A stretch of DNA of 64,000 bases. Source: a bacterium (GTDB lineage Bacteria > Babelota > Babeliae > Babelales > RVW-14). Location of the stretch: positions 930,001-994,000 of the forward strand of contig CP064957.1 in NCBI GenBank assembly GCA_016699045.1, written 5' to 3'. Shown in pieces: positions 17,755-26,986 of this stretch; the stretch's first letter is position 1, and each line of letters starts with the position of its first letter. The notes under the pieces are model-generated. The model saw only the letters and a program-made list of their open reading frames with translations, had not been told where the DNA came from and made no database searches. Position numbers and translations under genes: made by a program.

Positions 17755-18594
17755 ATGATGGAAACAGTAATGCACAAATCACCAGCCTCAACAGCTGCGC
17801 CGATTCAGCAGCAGCAACCCCTGCAACCGCGCGTGATAACGATCGATATTCCAATGGCGGGATATTTACGATTGTATCGTTGGGAAAACATAAGTAAGCA
17901 CGCTGGGAAATATCCGCCACACATTTTTAAACAAATTGCCGTAAAAGAATATGCTCAGCGTTTTCCTCATATCACCACATTCATTGAAACAGGTACCTAC
18001 AAAGGGAAAATGATTGAGGTCGTTTCAAAGATGTTTACCAACATCATCACCATCGAACTTGCTGATAAACTGTACGAGCGTGCTAGGAAACTTTTTGCTA
18101 ACCAACCGCACATTACCTGTATTCATGGCGACAGTGGCAAAAAACTTGTTGAAGTAATGGCCTCGCTTCGTGGCCCAGCCATGTTTTGGCTTGACGGTCA
18201 TCATTGCGATGGTTTGAGCGCAAAGGGCGATCTTGATACGCCAATTATTGCCGAGCTTGCAACTATTGCTCAGCACAAGAATGCCGCCGATCACGTTATT
18301 CTGATTGACGATGCTGCTTGTTTTAATGGCACCAATGATTATCCAACGCTTGAGCAAATGGAAGTAATGTGCAAAAAACTTTTCCCCTTGGCAGTTTTTG
18401 AAGTGGAGAAAAATTTAATTCGCATTCATCCACAAGAAAAAAATTTACAACGACCAACAGTGATCGTACAAGCTCGTATTGGTGGCGTGCTTGACGTGCT
18501 CAGACTCTTGGCATCAGCACTTGCTGGTTCGGTCAAAGTCTTTAAATTTCCTTTTAAATCTCCTGGCGACAAGGTTGTCGACAGACTTCGCTAA
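17755..18594 (+). CDS. Rossmann-fold methyltransferase-like protein
   Basis: The 279-residue protein shows a class I methyltransferase core: FIETGTYKGKMIEVV near residue 80 (glycine loop), IITIELADKLYERARKLF (acidic residue ending strand 2), ITCIHGDSGKKL, and AMFWLDGHHCDG near 145 (the DGxH-type motif), then VILIDDAACF. The pattern resembles proteins near FkbM and macrocin-O-methyltransferase groups that act on sugars. The substrate is unknown. Two ATGs at 17755 and 17758 follow an AAAAAGGA ribosome site. A terminator lies 20 bp after the stop, so it is probably a single-gene unit. Confidence 0.75.
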   Translation: MMETVMHKSPASTAAPIQQQQPLQPRVITIDIPMAGYLRLYRWENISKHAGKYPPHIFKQIAVKEYAQRFPHITTFIETGTYKGKMIEVVSKMFTNIITIELADKLYERARKLFANQPHITCIHGDSGKKLVEVMASLRGPAMFWLDGHHCDGLSAKGDLDTPIIAELATIAQHKNAADHVILIDDAACFNGTNDYPTLEQMEVMCKKLFPLAVFEVEKNLIRIHPQEKNLQRPTVIVQARIGGVLDVLRLLASALAGSVKVFKFPFKSPGDKVVDRLR

Positions 18595-18614
18595 ATCTTG
18601 ATAATATTTACACG

Positions 18615-18640
18615 AGCCCTCGAGAAATCGGGGGCTTTTT
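18615..18640 (+). terminator. Rho-independent terminator of the methyltransferase-like gene
   Basis: AGCCCTCGA pairs with TCGGGGGCT around a GAAA loop and is followed by TTTTT. Confidence 0.8.
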
Positions 18641-18642
18641 CT

Positions 18643-18780
18643 TTATCTCAACAATGTTTGTGCTAGCAGCTCTGCCAGCCATTTTCCATAATCATCAGAA
18701 GTCCAACCGCTTTCAATCACGAGCATGCGATACATATCTCTGCCGGTAAATGCCCACAGAATATCGCGGGCCCATTCGCA
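18643..18780 (-). pseudogene. Remnant: C-terminal end of a TetR-family regulator
   Basis: The minus strand reads, in one open stretch ending with TAA at 18643, WARDILWAFTGRDMYRMLV and then ESGWTSDDYGKWLAELL. This matches the C-terminal dimerisation helices of TetR-type repressors (YRLLVxExGWSxxxYxxWLA-like). A stop lies just upstream and the DNA-binding half is gone, so only a fragment remains. Confidence 0.5.
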
Positions 18781-18878
18781 TGCTTAAAACGGCAGCGCTG
18801 ATGACATTTCAGGATGGGTTGATTGTGCGCAATGAGATCTTTTTTGACGCGCGTCTTTTTGAGACGTTAAAAAAGTAA
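18780..18878 (+). pseudogene. Remnant: C-terminal end of an SnoaL/NTF2-like protein
   Basis: The 32-codon frame contains TFQDGLIVRNEIFFDA followed by RLFETLKK. This resembles the last two strands of SnoaL/NTF2-like proteins (dGkIvexxxffD). It lies head to head with the TetR-like fragment, so a former divergent gene pair may have been lost here. Confidence 0.4.
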
Positions 18879-18895
18879 AAAGAGATTTTAAGCAA

Positions 18896-21334
18896 TTACT
18901 TACTTTGTGCTGCTTTAATTCTTGCTTTCATAATGCCAATTCTTTTTTTAATGCTATCAAGCTCTTCTTCCGCCAGCTGTCCCGCCATTTCAAGCTTTTT
19001 ATATTCATTATTTACGTACTTTAATTTGGCTTTTCCTTGGCGCGCCAACTCAGCAGCAGGGGTATTTTCAAGTGCTTTAAGGACGTGCAATAAGAGTATC
19101 TTTTTGAGGTGACCGGGTTTTTGTGTGGCTGATGACTTATCGACTTGAGCATCAATTTTATCGGCAATCATTGAGAGCGTGATAGGTTCTTTGATGTCTG
19201 AAATGTCGTGAGCATCTAAAAATTTATCAGCTAATGCCGGCATTTCTTCTGGAGTGGCAAGGGACATGTGGAATGCTTGGCATTGTTCTGCGATAGTCTT
19301 TCGAGCATCAGATTCAAAACTTTGAACTTCAAATGCGCCCTGATAATCCTGTTGATTGTGTGTAAGCATAATCTGAATAGCTGACATATATCCTTCCCAT
19401 TTGATTTGAATCATCATGTTTTCAAGTGAGATTGATTTCTCGTTTCCTACATTAAGTCCAGAATTTTCATAATCTAGGCAGGTAAGTTTTTTGATCAGAA
19501 ATGTTATTTTTGAGCGGGTGCTATTGAACGATAAAAAATTGGATATGAGCGCGGACAAAGTGCCACCGAAGCTTGCTTCTTCAAAAATATGAGTAACATT
19601 TTTAGGTTGAGTTGCGTATTGTGGTGTTGCCGAAATAATTGTTGTTTTAGTTCCTATTTTGATTGGAACTTGAATATGGGCTGGATATATGAGGGCTGCC
19701 TCAAGATCTTTGTTGCTTAAATCGATTGATTTGTTTTCCAATTCATTGATTTTAACAAAAGCATTAGTTAAAATTTTTACTTTTTTATCAGCGTCAAGAG
19801 CGCCAAAAATACCCACTTTGGGGATGCGTATAAAAGGTTGATTGTTATACTCAACTTCTGCTGGGACAACATTTTTCACAATGGCCGCGAAAGGATTTTG
19901 CGTTGATTTACGAAGTGGAGACGGCGCAATAAAAAACTCTCTGAGCATCGCAAAAAAATTAGTAAACATTTTAGGTGAGAAGTTCACGGCACCCTTGGCG
20001 TTGTCAAAGTTTAGCGTTGTCTTTGGTGAACCAGCAGATGTATACAGCTCGCCAACCCCTTGTGCCGTAACAATAAATGTTACATTCAATTTTTTTAGTA
20101 TTTCATTAATAAAGATTTGATTACTGCCGCCTGCAAAACACGTAGAATAATACAAAAAAGATGTTTTTATGCCCCGTTCGAAAAATTTTATAAGCCGTAC
20201 AAAATCATTAAAAGGTAGTCCCGCAACCTGTGCTGTTTCTGGTATAATATCTTCGTCTGAAAGATTTTGTACTGATTCTAATTGAGATAATGTTGTGCGA
20301 GTTTTTTTTGCATCTTCTAAATACTGGCGATATTCTTCCAGCTTTCGTTTAGCGTCTTCTAGTTGCTGCTGGGTTGTTTCATCATTGGCATTGCTTAAAT
20401 TTTTAATTTCTTCTTCTTTATTTTCAATCGACCATTGCCAAAGCCCCGTCTGATCTACCTCTTTTTTCTTGATGCCTGGGCCGCCATGACCGTTTAAAAA
20501 AATATTCCATGATGCGAGCGTATGCTGAATGTTTTCTATTTCAGCTTGTTCTTTTTCATCGTGGTTGAATTTGATAGTTTGCTTAGTAACAAACATAGAT
20601 TCAAGTGCATCAAGATTCATAAAAGGTTCTCGTGTTTGATGCGCTTGTAACGTTGCCAAGAGTTTTTCTGGAGCTACATCATCAATGGCATCAAGGTTAT
20701 CAAGTCTAAAACCGCATTCAGTTATGCAGTGTTCACGTTGCCCATCCATATTTTCAAGAACAATGCCGACGCGCTGAGCGATATAATTTTTGGGGACTAA
20801 AAGAACGATGGGAGCATGTTTATGAACATAGCCATACCAGCCAGTATTGCTCAGATCGCTTAGACCAAGGCGAATCGCGTCCTCTTTTGATTGTGCGAGA
20901 TCTCCTTCGTCGGTACTTTCTGGATGCATTTTTTTAGTTGCCGCTACTTCTTGTGCCATTATTTTTTGTCCTATTTCATCAAGTTTTTTTTCAATAAGAT
21001 TAAGATTTTTAGTAGCAAACGCTGCTTTTAATTCTTCGTTCATATTTTTAAATTGTTGATCAGTTTTCCAAAGACAAAAACTTTGAACCATGGCACTGGT
21101 ACAAATAACTGGCGCCACCGCTTCCTTGACGCTATCGACTAAACTTAACAATGGACCAGAAAAATATCCGCCATCAGACTCAAGGTGCTCTTCTGGGGTT
21201 TGTACTCTTTCATCGCCTTTGGAATCAACAAACAAAATCAAATCGTTGCATTGTTGCTGAGGCATGGCGGCATGTACTTGGCTTGAGCTCAGGATAAGGA
21301 CCAACAAGCCAATGTTTTTAATAAACCTTTTCAT
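18896..21334 (-). CDS. Large exported protein with a putative caspase-like (clan CD) cysteine peptidase core, copy B
   Basis: The 812-residue protein has a signal peptide (MKRFIKNIGLLVLILSSSQVHA). A His-Gly-Gly motif in NIFLNGHGGPG near residue 281 and a Cys motif in LYYSTCFAGGSNQIF near 398 follow hydrophobic strands, the arrangement of clan CD peptidases (caspases, gingipains, clostripain). Between them lies an acidic coiled-coil stretch (EEEIKNLSNANDETTQQQLEDAKRKLEEY). The last 130 residues end in another coiled coil (AGQLAEEELDSIKKRIG). It is a paralogue of the next upstream gene (15-bp gap), with C-terminal regions nearly identical. The peptidase role is an inference from the His/Cys pair; substrate unknown. 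Confidence 0.65.
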   Translation of the reverse strand: MKRFIKNIGLLVLILSSSQVHAAMPQQQCNDLILFVDSKGDERVQTPEEHLESDGGYFSGPLLSLVDSVKEAVAPVICTSAMVQSFCLWKTDQQFKNMNEELKAAFATKNLNLIEKKLDEIGQKIMAQEVAATKKMHPESTDEGDLAQSKEDAIRLGLSDLSNTGWYGYVHKHAPIVLLVPKNYIAQRVGIVLENMDGQREHCITECGFRLDNLDAIDDVAPEKLLATLQAHQTREPFMNLDALESMFVTKQTIKFNHDEKEQAEIENIQHTLASWNIFLNGHGGPGIKKKEVDQTGLWQWSIENKEEEIKNLSNANDETTQQQLEDAKRKLEEYRQYLEDAKKTRTTLSQLESVQNLSDEDIIPETAQVAGLPFNDFVRLIKFFERGIKTSFLYYSTCFAGGSNQIFINEILKKLNVTFIVTAQGVGELYTSAGSPKTTLNFDNAKGAVNFSPKMFTNFFAMLREFFIAPSPLRKSTQNPFAAIVKNVVPAEVEYNNQPFIRIPKVGIFGALDADKKVKILTNAFVKINELENKSIDLSNKDLEAALIYPAHIQVPIKIGTKTTIISATPQYATQPKNVTHIFEEASFGGTLSALISNFLSFNSTRSKITFLIKKLTCLDYENSGLNVGNEKSISLENMMIQIKWEGYMSAIQIMLTHNQQDYQGAFEVQSFESDARKTIAEQCQAFHMSLATPEEMPALADKFLDAHDISDIKEPITLSMIADKIDAQVDKSSATQKPGHLKKILLLHVLKALENTPAAELARQGKAKLKYVNNEYKKLEMAGQLAEEELDSIKKRIGIMKARIKAAQSK

Positions 21335-21349
21335 AAGAACTTTCTCCCT

Positions 21350-23824
21350 TTAATTTTTTTGATTTGATTGTACATTCGCTGCGCTAATTCTTTCTTTCAA
21401 AATGCCGATTTTCTTTTTAATGCTATCGAGCTCTTCTTCAGCCAGCTGTCCCGCCATTTCAAGCTTTTTATATTCATTATTTACGTACTTTAATTTGGTT
21501 TTTCCTTGGCGCGCTAACTCAGCAACTGGAGCATTTTCGAGTGCTTTAAGGACGTGAGACAAGAGTATCTTTTTGAGGTGGCCGGGTTTTTGTGTGGCTG
21601 ATGACTTGTCAACCTTGGCATCAATTTTATCAGCAATCATCGAGAGCGTGATAGGTTCTTTAATGTCTGAAATGTCGTGAGCACCTAAAAATTTTTCAGC
21701 TAATGCCGGCATTTCTTCTCGAGTGATAAGGGACATTTTAATGTGGTTACATTCGTTCAAAAGCCCTTCCTTGTACTCAAAATTTTGTATTGATATTGAT
21801 GCGGCATAGATTTTACTTTCGACATTAAAAATAATATCTACAGGTTTCCAAGTTCCTTCCCCTGGAATTTGAACCAGCATATTCTCAATGATTACCTTAT
21901 TCCCGCTTCCTATTTCCAGTCCTGAATCTTCATAGTCCTGACAGGTCAATTTTTTAATAAGAAAGGTTATGGTAGAAAAGCTTTTGTTAAAGGTTAGAAG
22001 GCTATAAAAAAATGAAGAGAGTGAGCCAGCTGCTTCTACTTCATCAAAAATATGAAAAGCATGATAAGGTTGTTGTGCGAGTTCTTTTGGTGTTACCGAT
22101 ACAAGAGCTGCCCTTTCGCCTAATTTTAATGGAACGTTGACGCGGTCTGGATACACAAGAACGGCGTTAAGGTTTTGGTTACTTAAATTGATTGGGTGAT
22201 TTTCAAATTCATGTATTTTGACAAGAGTATTCGTTAAAATACTAACCTTTTCATCAATCTTAATGGCATTGAACACGCCAACATTAGGAATGCGTACAAA
22301 AGGCAGTGCTATTAAATCAGGAGAGTCTTTTTCTGGTACGATCATTGTTTTTACAATTGTTTCAAGCGGGTTTCGTTGCCAAAACCCTTTTTTCCTTGGT
22401 TCGCCAAAAACTTCTCTTAGTGTTGTAAAAAAATTACTAAAACCTTTGGGTGATAGCGTTAACGTGTTTCCAGCGTCATTGCGTATAAGTTGAGGGAGTT
22501 CGCCATAAAGAGGAAATTCTGAAATGCCGGCTGATGAAGCAAGAAAACTTACATTTAATTTTGTCAGCATTTCATTAACAAATGCCTGATTATAACCACC
22601 AGAGAAGCAGGTGGAATAATGAACGTATTCTGTTTTTAAATTGCGTTCAAAAAATTTCATAAGTCGAGAAAAATTACCAAATGATAAACCAATGAGCTGG
22701 GCTGTTTCAGGTACGACAGCCTCATCTGAGAGATTTTGTATTGATTTAGGCAACTCAGGATTATTTTTTAATACGGTTGCATAAGACCTTTCTGAATCCT
22801 CTAAATACTGGTGATATTGTTCCAGTGTTCGTTTGGCGTCTTCTAGTTGCTGCTGGGTTGTTTCGTCATTGGCATTGCTTAATTTTTTAATTTCTTCTTC
22901 TTTTTCGTCAATCCATCTTTGCCACATTCCTGTTTGATCTAAATCTTTTTTTCTTCTGCCAGGGCCGCCATGCCCGCCCAAATAGATATGCCACAAGGGA
23001 GTGGGGCCTTGATTTGGTTCTTCAGGCTCTATTTTTTCTTTGTTTATTTTCTTTTTTTGCGTTACAAACATTGCCTCAAGAGCATCCATATTCATAGCAG
23101 GTTCTCGAGCAGGTTGATTTTGCAAAATAGCTAAAAATTTGTCTGGCGATATATCCTCAATTTTATCAAGATCGTCGAGTCTAAAACCACATTCTTTGAT
23201 ATAATTTTCCAAGCTTTGTTCAACATGTTCGACCGAAACACCAACGCGTTTTGCGATATAATTTTTTGGAATTAAAAGTACAAGATCGGCATTTTTGTGA
23301 ATATAGCCACACCAATTCTTATTATTTAAGTTAGTCAAACTCAAGACTGAAAAGCAAAGTTCATGAACATACGTATCGCCCTCATATCCCACTTGAGATA
23401 CAAGTTTGCTCGTAATGTTTCTTACTTCTTCTGGATTGGCGGTTTTTTCAGCGACTGCTTTTATTTCGGCAAGCATTGTTTTATGTTTTTCGTCTGTTTT
23501 TAAAAAACAAACATTTTTGGCAAAATTACTTGTTGCAATGAGCGGAGCTGCTTGCTCATACAAAGAAAATACGAGTTCGATAGTAATCGCAGAACCGGTG
23601 CTAAGACCTTTTGCGCTATCAATATGTTCTTGTTCTTGTGGATCAAAAATTATAATGAGGTCATTAAATTTCTGGCTTAATTGATGTCTATTTTGATGTG
23701 CATTGCTACTTTCTGCTTGGTCAAAGGCGGGATCCATTGAATGCAGAAGTGTGGTATTTATTGCCAAGAGAAAGATAGCTAAAGAATAAAGCAGTCTATG
23801 TTTTGGTATAAACATTTTCTTCAT
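21350..23824 (-). CDS. Large exported protein with a putative caspase-like (clan CD) cysteine peptidase core, copy A
   Basis: An 824-residue paralogue of the downstream protein. It has a signal peptide (MKKMFIPKHRLLYSLAIFLLA). The putative catalytic His lies in YLGGHGGPGRRKK near residue 285 and the Cys in HYSTCFSGGYNQAF near 406. The same coiled-coil inserts occur (SNANDETTQQQLEDAKRTL; AGQLAEEELDSIKKKIG). Similarity between the two copies is high at the C-terminus (roughly residues 700-815) and moderate elsewhere. Upstream, 257 bp separates it from the NlpC/P60 gene terminator, so it probably starts the two-gene unit. What the enzymes cut, if anything, is unknown. Confidence 0.65.
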   Translation of the reverse strand: MKKMFIPKHRLLYSLAIFLLAINTTLLHSMDPAFDQAESSNAHQNRHQLSQKFNDLIIIFDPQEQEHIDSAKGLSTGSAITIELVFSLYEQAAPLIATSNFAKNVCFLKTDEKHKTMLAEIKAVAEKTANPEEVRNITSKLVSQVGYEGDTYVHELCFSVLSLTNLNNKNWCGYIHKNADLVLLIPKNYIAKRVGVSVEHVEQSLENYIKECGFRLDDLDKIEDISPDKFLAILQNQPAREPAMNMDALEAMFVTQKKKINKEKIEPEEPNQGPTPLWHIYLGGHGGPGRRKKDLDQTGMWQRWIDEKEEEIKKLSNANDETTQQQLEDAKRTLEQYHQYLEDSERSYATVLKNNPELPKSIQNLSDEAVVPETAQLIGLSFGNFSRLMKFFERNLKTEYVHYSTCFSGGYNQAFVNEMLTKLNVSFLASSAGISEFPLYGELPQLIRNDAGNTLTLSPKGFSNFFTTLREVFGEPRKKGFWQRNPLETIVKTMIVPEKDSPDLIALPFVRIPNVGVFNAIKIDEKVSILTNTLVKIHEFENHPINLSNQNLNAVLVYPDRVNVPLKLGERAALVSVTPKELAQQPYHAFHIFDEVEAAGSLSSFFYSLLTFNKSFSTITFLIKKLTCQDYEDSGLEIGSGNKVIIENMLVQIPGEGTWKPVDIIFNVESKIYAASISIQNFEYKEGLLNECNHIKMSLITREEMPALAEKFLGAHDISDIKEPITLSMIADKIDAKVDKSSATQKPGHLKKILLSHVLKALENAPVAELARQGKTKLKYVNNEYKKLEMAGQLAEEELDSIKKKIGILKERISAANVQSNQKN

Positions 23825-24012
23825 AAAATACTTCCTTTTTAGTAAATAATGAGTTTTTTATCCATTTAAAAGACTATCGCCCTTAATTGATTCTATCGAT
23901 TGTCTATTCAAATTGTCAATAATATCGATATTTATTTGGGGCATTAAAGAGGGGTGGGAAGGTTTTTTGAAATCTTTGTTGGGTGATAAGCCAAAAGGCT
24001 GTAAGTCATCAA

Positions 24013-24038
24013 AAAAAAGGCCAAAACAGCCCTTTTTT
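24013..24038 (-). terminator. Terminator after the NlpC/P60 gene
   Basis: On the minus strand AAAAAAGGGC, a short loop TGTTTTG and GCCTTTTTTT form a stem (one bulged base) ending in T's, 45 bp after the stop of the NlpC/P60 gene. Confidence 0.6.
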
Positions 24039-24081
24039 GACGCTCGAATATTTGAATAATCTACTTCTTAAAGCCTACTTA

Positions 24082-25122
24082 TTAAAAGATCGATCGAAAG
24101 AAAATAAGATATTCTTCATCAAAGGCAGGAACCACATCGCCATTTTTTAAAAGATTAATGCTTTTGCCAAAAAGCTTCGTGCAGGTCGTTTTCTCGCAGA
24201 GGCCAGTTTGTGGTGATGCTTCAATGAGTTCGTCATTGCCCGCATAAAGTAAGACGTGGTCGATGCGAACATCATTTTTGTTAAGGCCAATTGGTTGCCC
24301 CGCAAAGACAAGGTCTCCTGGTTGAAGGTTGGAAGAATCGATTTCGGCTGTCTTACGAAAAAGGGCGGCAACGTCGCGGCTGATTATCTTAGCGCACGAG
24401 CGGTAAGCGGTGTGAATCAATCCCGCACAATCAAAGCCGCATCGCTCAAATGCAGACTGCCCGCCCCATTGGAAAGGGATTCCTAATAGCTTTTCCGCTT
24501 GACTGACGGCCATCGATCTGAGCGAGTGCTCATCGAGTTGTTTAAGTTTGTTGATTTCTGTAACACTATTTTTGCTGATGAGAAGCATTGTCTGAAATGC
24601 TCCTTCCGGATGAATAAATTGAAAGTATTGAGGATTGTTGCCGTCTTCTACAAAAAGCGTTGAGCCCATGGGAAGTTGTAATACCTCGCGGAATCCTTGG
24701 TTCATACAAGAAGCATGCACATCGCTAACAACGACTTCTAAAGTGCCATGGTTTTGCTGGTTAATCGGTGCGGCTATTCTTTGCAAATTGGCGGGAGAGA
24801 TTACTCCTCCGGTCCCACTTGATCCTTTTAGGAATATTTCATTTTCGCTTAGTGCTTGTGCGGTAAATTCTTCGCCATAAAGAAGCTGGCCTATTTGGTA
24901 TACCGGGTCTTTGCCAAGGAAGGTATCGAAGTAAAAATTATCCGGCAAGGCGCGTAGCTTCGGTGTTTTACCAAAATAAAGCCGGGTGCATGGAGAGGTT
25001 GATCGGTACGTTCTTCTGCTGTTAAAGCTCATGCCGAAAAGTGAATTGGTGGTGTAAGTAATGGCAAAAATTAGATTGAGCAGCAGCACTTTGATGAATA
25101 TTTTATGAATTTTCATGATCAT
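24082..25122 (-). CDS. Exported NlpC/P60 family peptidase
   Basis: A 346-residue protein with a signal peptide (MKIHKIFIKVLLLNLIFAITYT; the Met at residue 3 may be the true start). The C-terminal 130 residues form an NlpC/P60 domain: LLGIPFQWGGQSAFERCGFDCAGLIHTAY-type text near 215-240 with the catalytic Cys in FDCAGL, PGDLVFAG near 270, and the catalytic His in IDHVLLYAG near 288. The middle region may be an SH3-like domain (LPMGSTLFVEDGN). Such enzymes cut peptidoglycan stem peptides between D-Glu and the diamino acid; some host-associated bacteria also use them outside the cell. Confidence 0.85.
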   Translation of the reverse strand: MIMKIHKIFIKVLLLNLIFAITYTTNSLFGMSFNSRRTYRSTSPCTRLYFGKTPKLRALPDNFYFDTFLGKDPVYQIGQLLYGEEFTAQALSENEIFLKGSSGTGGVISPANLQRIAAPINQQNHGTLEVVVSDVHASCMNQGFREVLQLPMGSTLFVEDGNNPQYFQFIHPEGAFQTMLLISKNSVTEINKLKQLDEHSLRSMAVSQAEKLLGIPFQWGGQSAFERCGFDCAGLIHTAYRSCAKIISRDVAALFRKTAEIDSSNLQPGDLVFAGQPIGLNKNDVRIDHVLLYAGNDELIEASPQTGLCEKTTCTKLFGKSINLLKNGDVVPAFDEEYLIFFRSIF

Positions 25123-25293
25123 GTTTCCGAGCGTTTAGAAATAGAATATTTTGTTGGTAGATTTTGTAATGTAGCATAAGTTAGATCTGGCGCAAGAAGA
25201 TTGAAGTTTTTGATGAGCCAGTTATACTGGAAAACCCGCCTGAAAGCTGCGTTTTTTGAACAAAATATTAATGCCAATGATTAAAGGTTTTTC

Positions 25294-26172
25294 ATGATCA
25301 TCACACCTGAAATATTACCAACAGCGTCTGTCGTGCGTGCGGCAGCAATTATGACAGATCATGAAACCAATCTTAAAATAGTTGATGATTTGTTAGCGCT
25401 TGAAAAAAAACCCGTTAATGACTGGAATGTGGTCTATCCAGCCCTTTTCAATTTTTTACAAACCATGGTTACGGAATTGTGCGCATCGCTCAAATGCGCA
25501 AGCCCAGATTTTTTTACCATACATTTTCAAGGCATTCAAGCCCAGCAGGCCAGTGCGTATATTATGACTAATCGTACAACGCAATTTCATATTGGTGCTG
25601 AGCTGCTCAAAAAATATCTCGTTAATCATGATCCAAAGAAAGCGCATGAAAACTATCAAGCGCTGCGATGGGTAGTGGCGCATGAGCTGGGGCATTTGGC
25701 TGATCCGGTTTTTAACATGTTTGCGCGGACGTACTTTGTGCGTAATTTTATAGAGAATGCCTGTCTCTTTGCATTTTTGTTTGCCGGCGGCAATATGATA
25801 TTGAATAATACCAGTCATGCACTTTTTGTTGGTATGGCCAGTTTTATGATAGTGAAAAAAATTTTTTTAATACTGTTGCATCGAAAATTTGAATACAATG
25901 CGGACAGAATTTCGCTCCAAGCGGTTCCTGGTATCGAGCTTAAGGTTATCGAAAAAACGCTGCGCAGTATGCAGAATGCAATTATGCCGCTGTGTCATAT
26001 GGACACGACAACCAAGTTGTATCGCTTTGTGGGTGTATATTTCCCTGCTCTTTGCAATAGTTCTTGGTACAAAAAAATTGTTGAGATGACGTTCTTTTAT
26101 TTGCATCCATCGCTTAATAGACGCATGAAAAAGTTGGCGTCGTGCATGTTGTTACAAACTAAAAAAAATTAG
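25294..26172 (+). CDS. M48-type zinc metalloprotease-like protein
   Basis: The 292-residue protein has the zinc motif HELGH in RWVVAHELGHLADPVF near residue 130 and the third ligand region FEYNADRISL near 200, as in M48 (HtpX/Ste24/oma1-type) proteases. A hydrophobic stretch between them (residues ~150-195) could span the membrane. The N-terminus lacks a signal peptide. M48 enzymes usually degrade misfolded membrane proteins. The gene has a weak AAAGG-like ribosome site and ends 3 bp before the convergent peroxiredoxin gene. Confidence 0.8.
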   Translation: MIITPEILPTASVVRAAAIMTDHETNLKIVDDLLALEKKPVNDWNVVYPALFNFLQTMVTELCASLKCASPDFFTIHFQGIQAQQASAYIMTNRTTQFHIGAELLKKYLVNHDPKKAHENYQALRWVVAHELGHLADPVFNMFARTYFVRNFIENACLFAFLFAGGNMILNNTSHALFVGMASFMIVKKIFLILLHRKFEYNADRISLQAVPGIELKVIEKTLRSMQNAIMPLCHMDTTTKLYRFVGVYFPALCNSSWYKKIVEMTFFYLHPSLNRRMKKLASCMLLQTKKN

Positions 26173-26174
26173 GT

Positions 26175-26711
26175 TTATTTTTTATCTGCTGCTTGAATTC
26201 CAAATGCTTTCAAAATTTCCTGCGCGTGGTTGACCACATCAACGTTTTTGAAAACGGTCACAATCAAGCCCTTTTCATCAATCAAAAATGTTTTGCGTGA
26301 TGGAATTGGTGCGGTAAAAAAGAACAGCCAGGTTGAGGCGGCGCCATAAAGTTTAGCAACTTTTTTTGATGAATCGCTTAACAGCGTGAAGGGCAGGCGG
26401 TGTTCTTTTTTAAACTTTTGATGCGAGGCAACGGAATCGTAGCTGACGCCCAGGACCGTGATGCCATTTTTTTCAAAAACTTCATAATCATTTCTGAGCG
26501 AGCAAGCTTCTTTGGTGCAGCCGGGCGTATTATCTTTTGGATAGAAATACAGTACTACTTTTTTGCCGCTAAAATCGTGCAGTGAGCAGTCGACGTCAAG
26601 ATCATTTTTTAAGGTAAAATCGGGCGCTTTGTCGCCAACGTTCAACTGCTTTGCAGACAAGTTTGAAAAGAGCGAGCAGGTGAGGGCTAGTGCGTACGCA
26701 TATAATTTCAT
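26175..26711 (-). CDS. bcp: Exported peroxiredoxin of the Bcp/PrxQ group
   Basis: The 178-residue protein has a signal peptide (MKLYAYALALTCSLFSNLSA) followed by a Bcp/PrxQ domain: GDKAPDFTLKND, then LYFYPKDNTPGCTKEACSLRNDY with the peroxidatic Cys in PGCTKEAC and the PrxQ resolving Cys five residues later. LPFTLLSD and PSRKTFLIDEKG follow. It reduces peroxides. Cytoplasmic location is usual for this group, so the signal peptide points to a periplasmic or secreted form. Its stop faces that of the M48 gene with a 2-bp gap. Confidence 0.9.
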   Translation of the reverse strand: MKLYAYALALTCSLFSNLSAKQLNVGDKAPDFTLKNDLDVDCSLHDFSGKKVVLYFYPKDNTPGCTKEACSLRNDYEVFEKNGITVLGVSYDSVASHQKFKKEHRLPFTLLSDSSKKVAKLYGAASTWLFFFTAPIPSRKTFLIDEKGLIVTVFKNVDVVNHAQEILKAFGIQAADKK

Positions 26712-26821
26712 GATTGTTCTTTCATTACTAAAAATATTTTTAAAAAATGACCTTGCGATAAAACATTGTAAGGCAGAAAGTTTTGCTATGCAACGTTCGT
26801 TGAGAGTCCCGTTTGAGCTGC

Positions 26822-26947
26822 CTACTTGTCGTCAAAGTTTGGTGTAGGAAGTATTTCGGTGAAGTTGTGATAAGCCCCTTGGGCGTTGTGAAGTGTTTTT
26901 TCTTTTTCTTCTTTTACAATCTTTGTCATTTTTTTATAACTAAGCAT
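26822..26947 (-). CDS. Possible small protein of 41 residues
   Basis: An ATG at 26947 opens a 41-codon frame with a plausible soluble composition: KMTKIVKEEKEKTLHNAQG then a YHNFTEILPTPNFDDK end. No ribosome site is clear (GGA 11 bp upstream). It could be a genuine small protein or a remnant. No family is recognised. Confidence 0.3.
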   Translation of the reverse strand: MLSYKKMTKIVKEEKEKTLHNAQGAYHNFTEILPTPNFDDK

Positions 26948-26958
26948 TTCGTTTTTTT

Positions 26959-26986
26959 CCAAAGGGGGTAGTGCGACCCCCTTTGG
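26959..26986. repeat. Perfect 10-bp inverted repeat (hairpin)
   Basis: CCAAAGGGGG (26959-26968) pairs with CCCCCTTTGG (26977-26986) around TAGTGCGA. It has no T tail and lies in the gene-poor stretch before the lipoprotein hydrolase gene. Confidence 0.7.

Noticed and set aside
25456..25818. 120-codon minus-strand frame inside the M48 gene
   Set aside because: Shadow of the zinc-protease gene; no ribosome site or domain.
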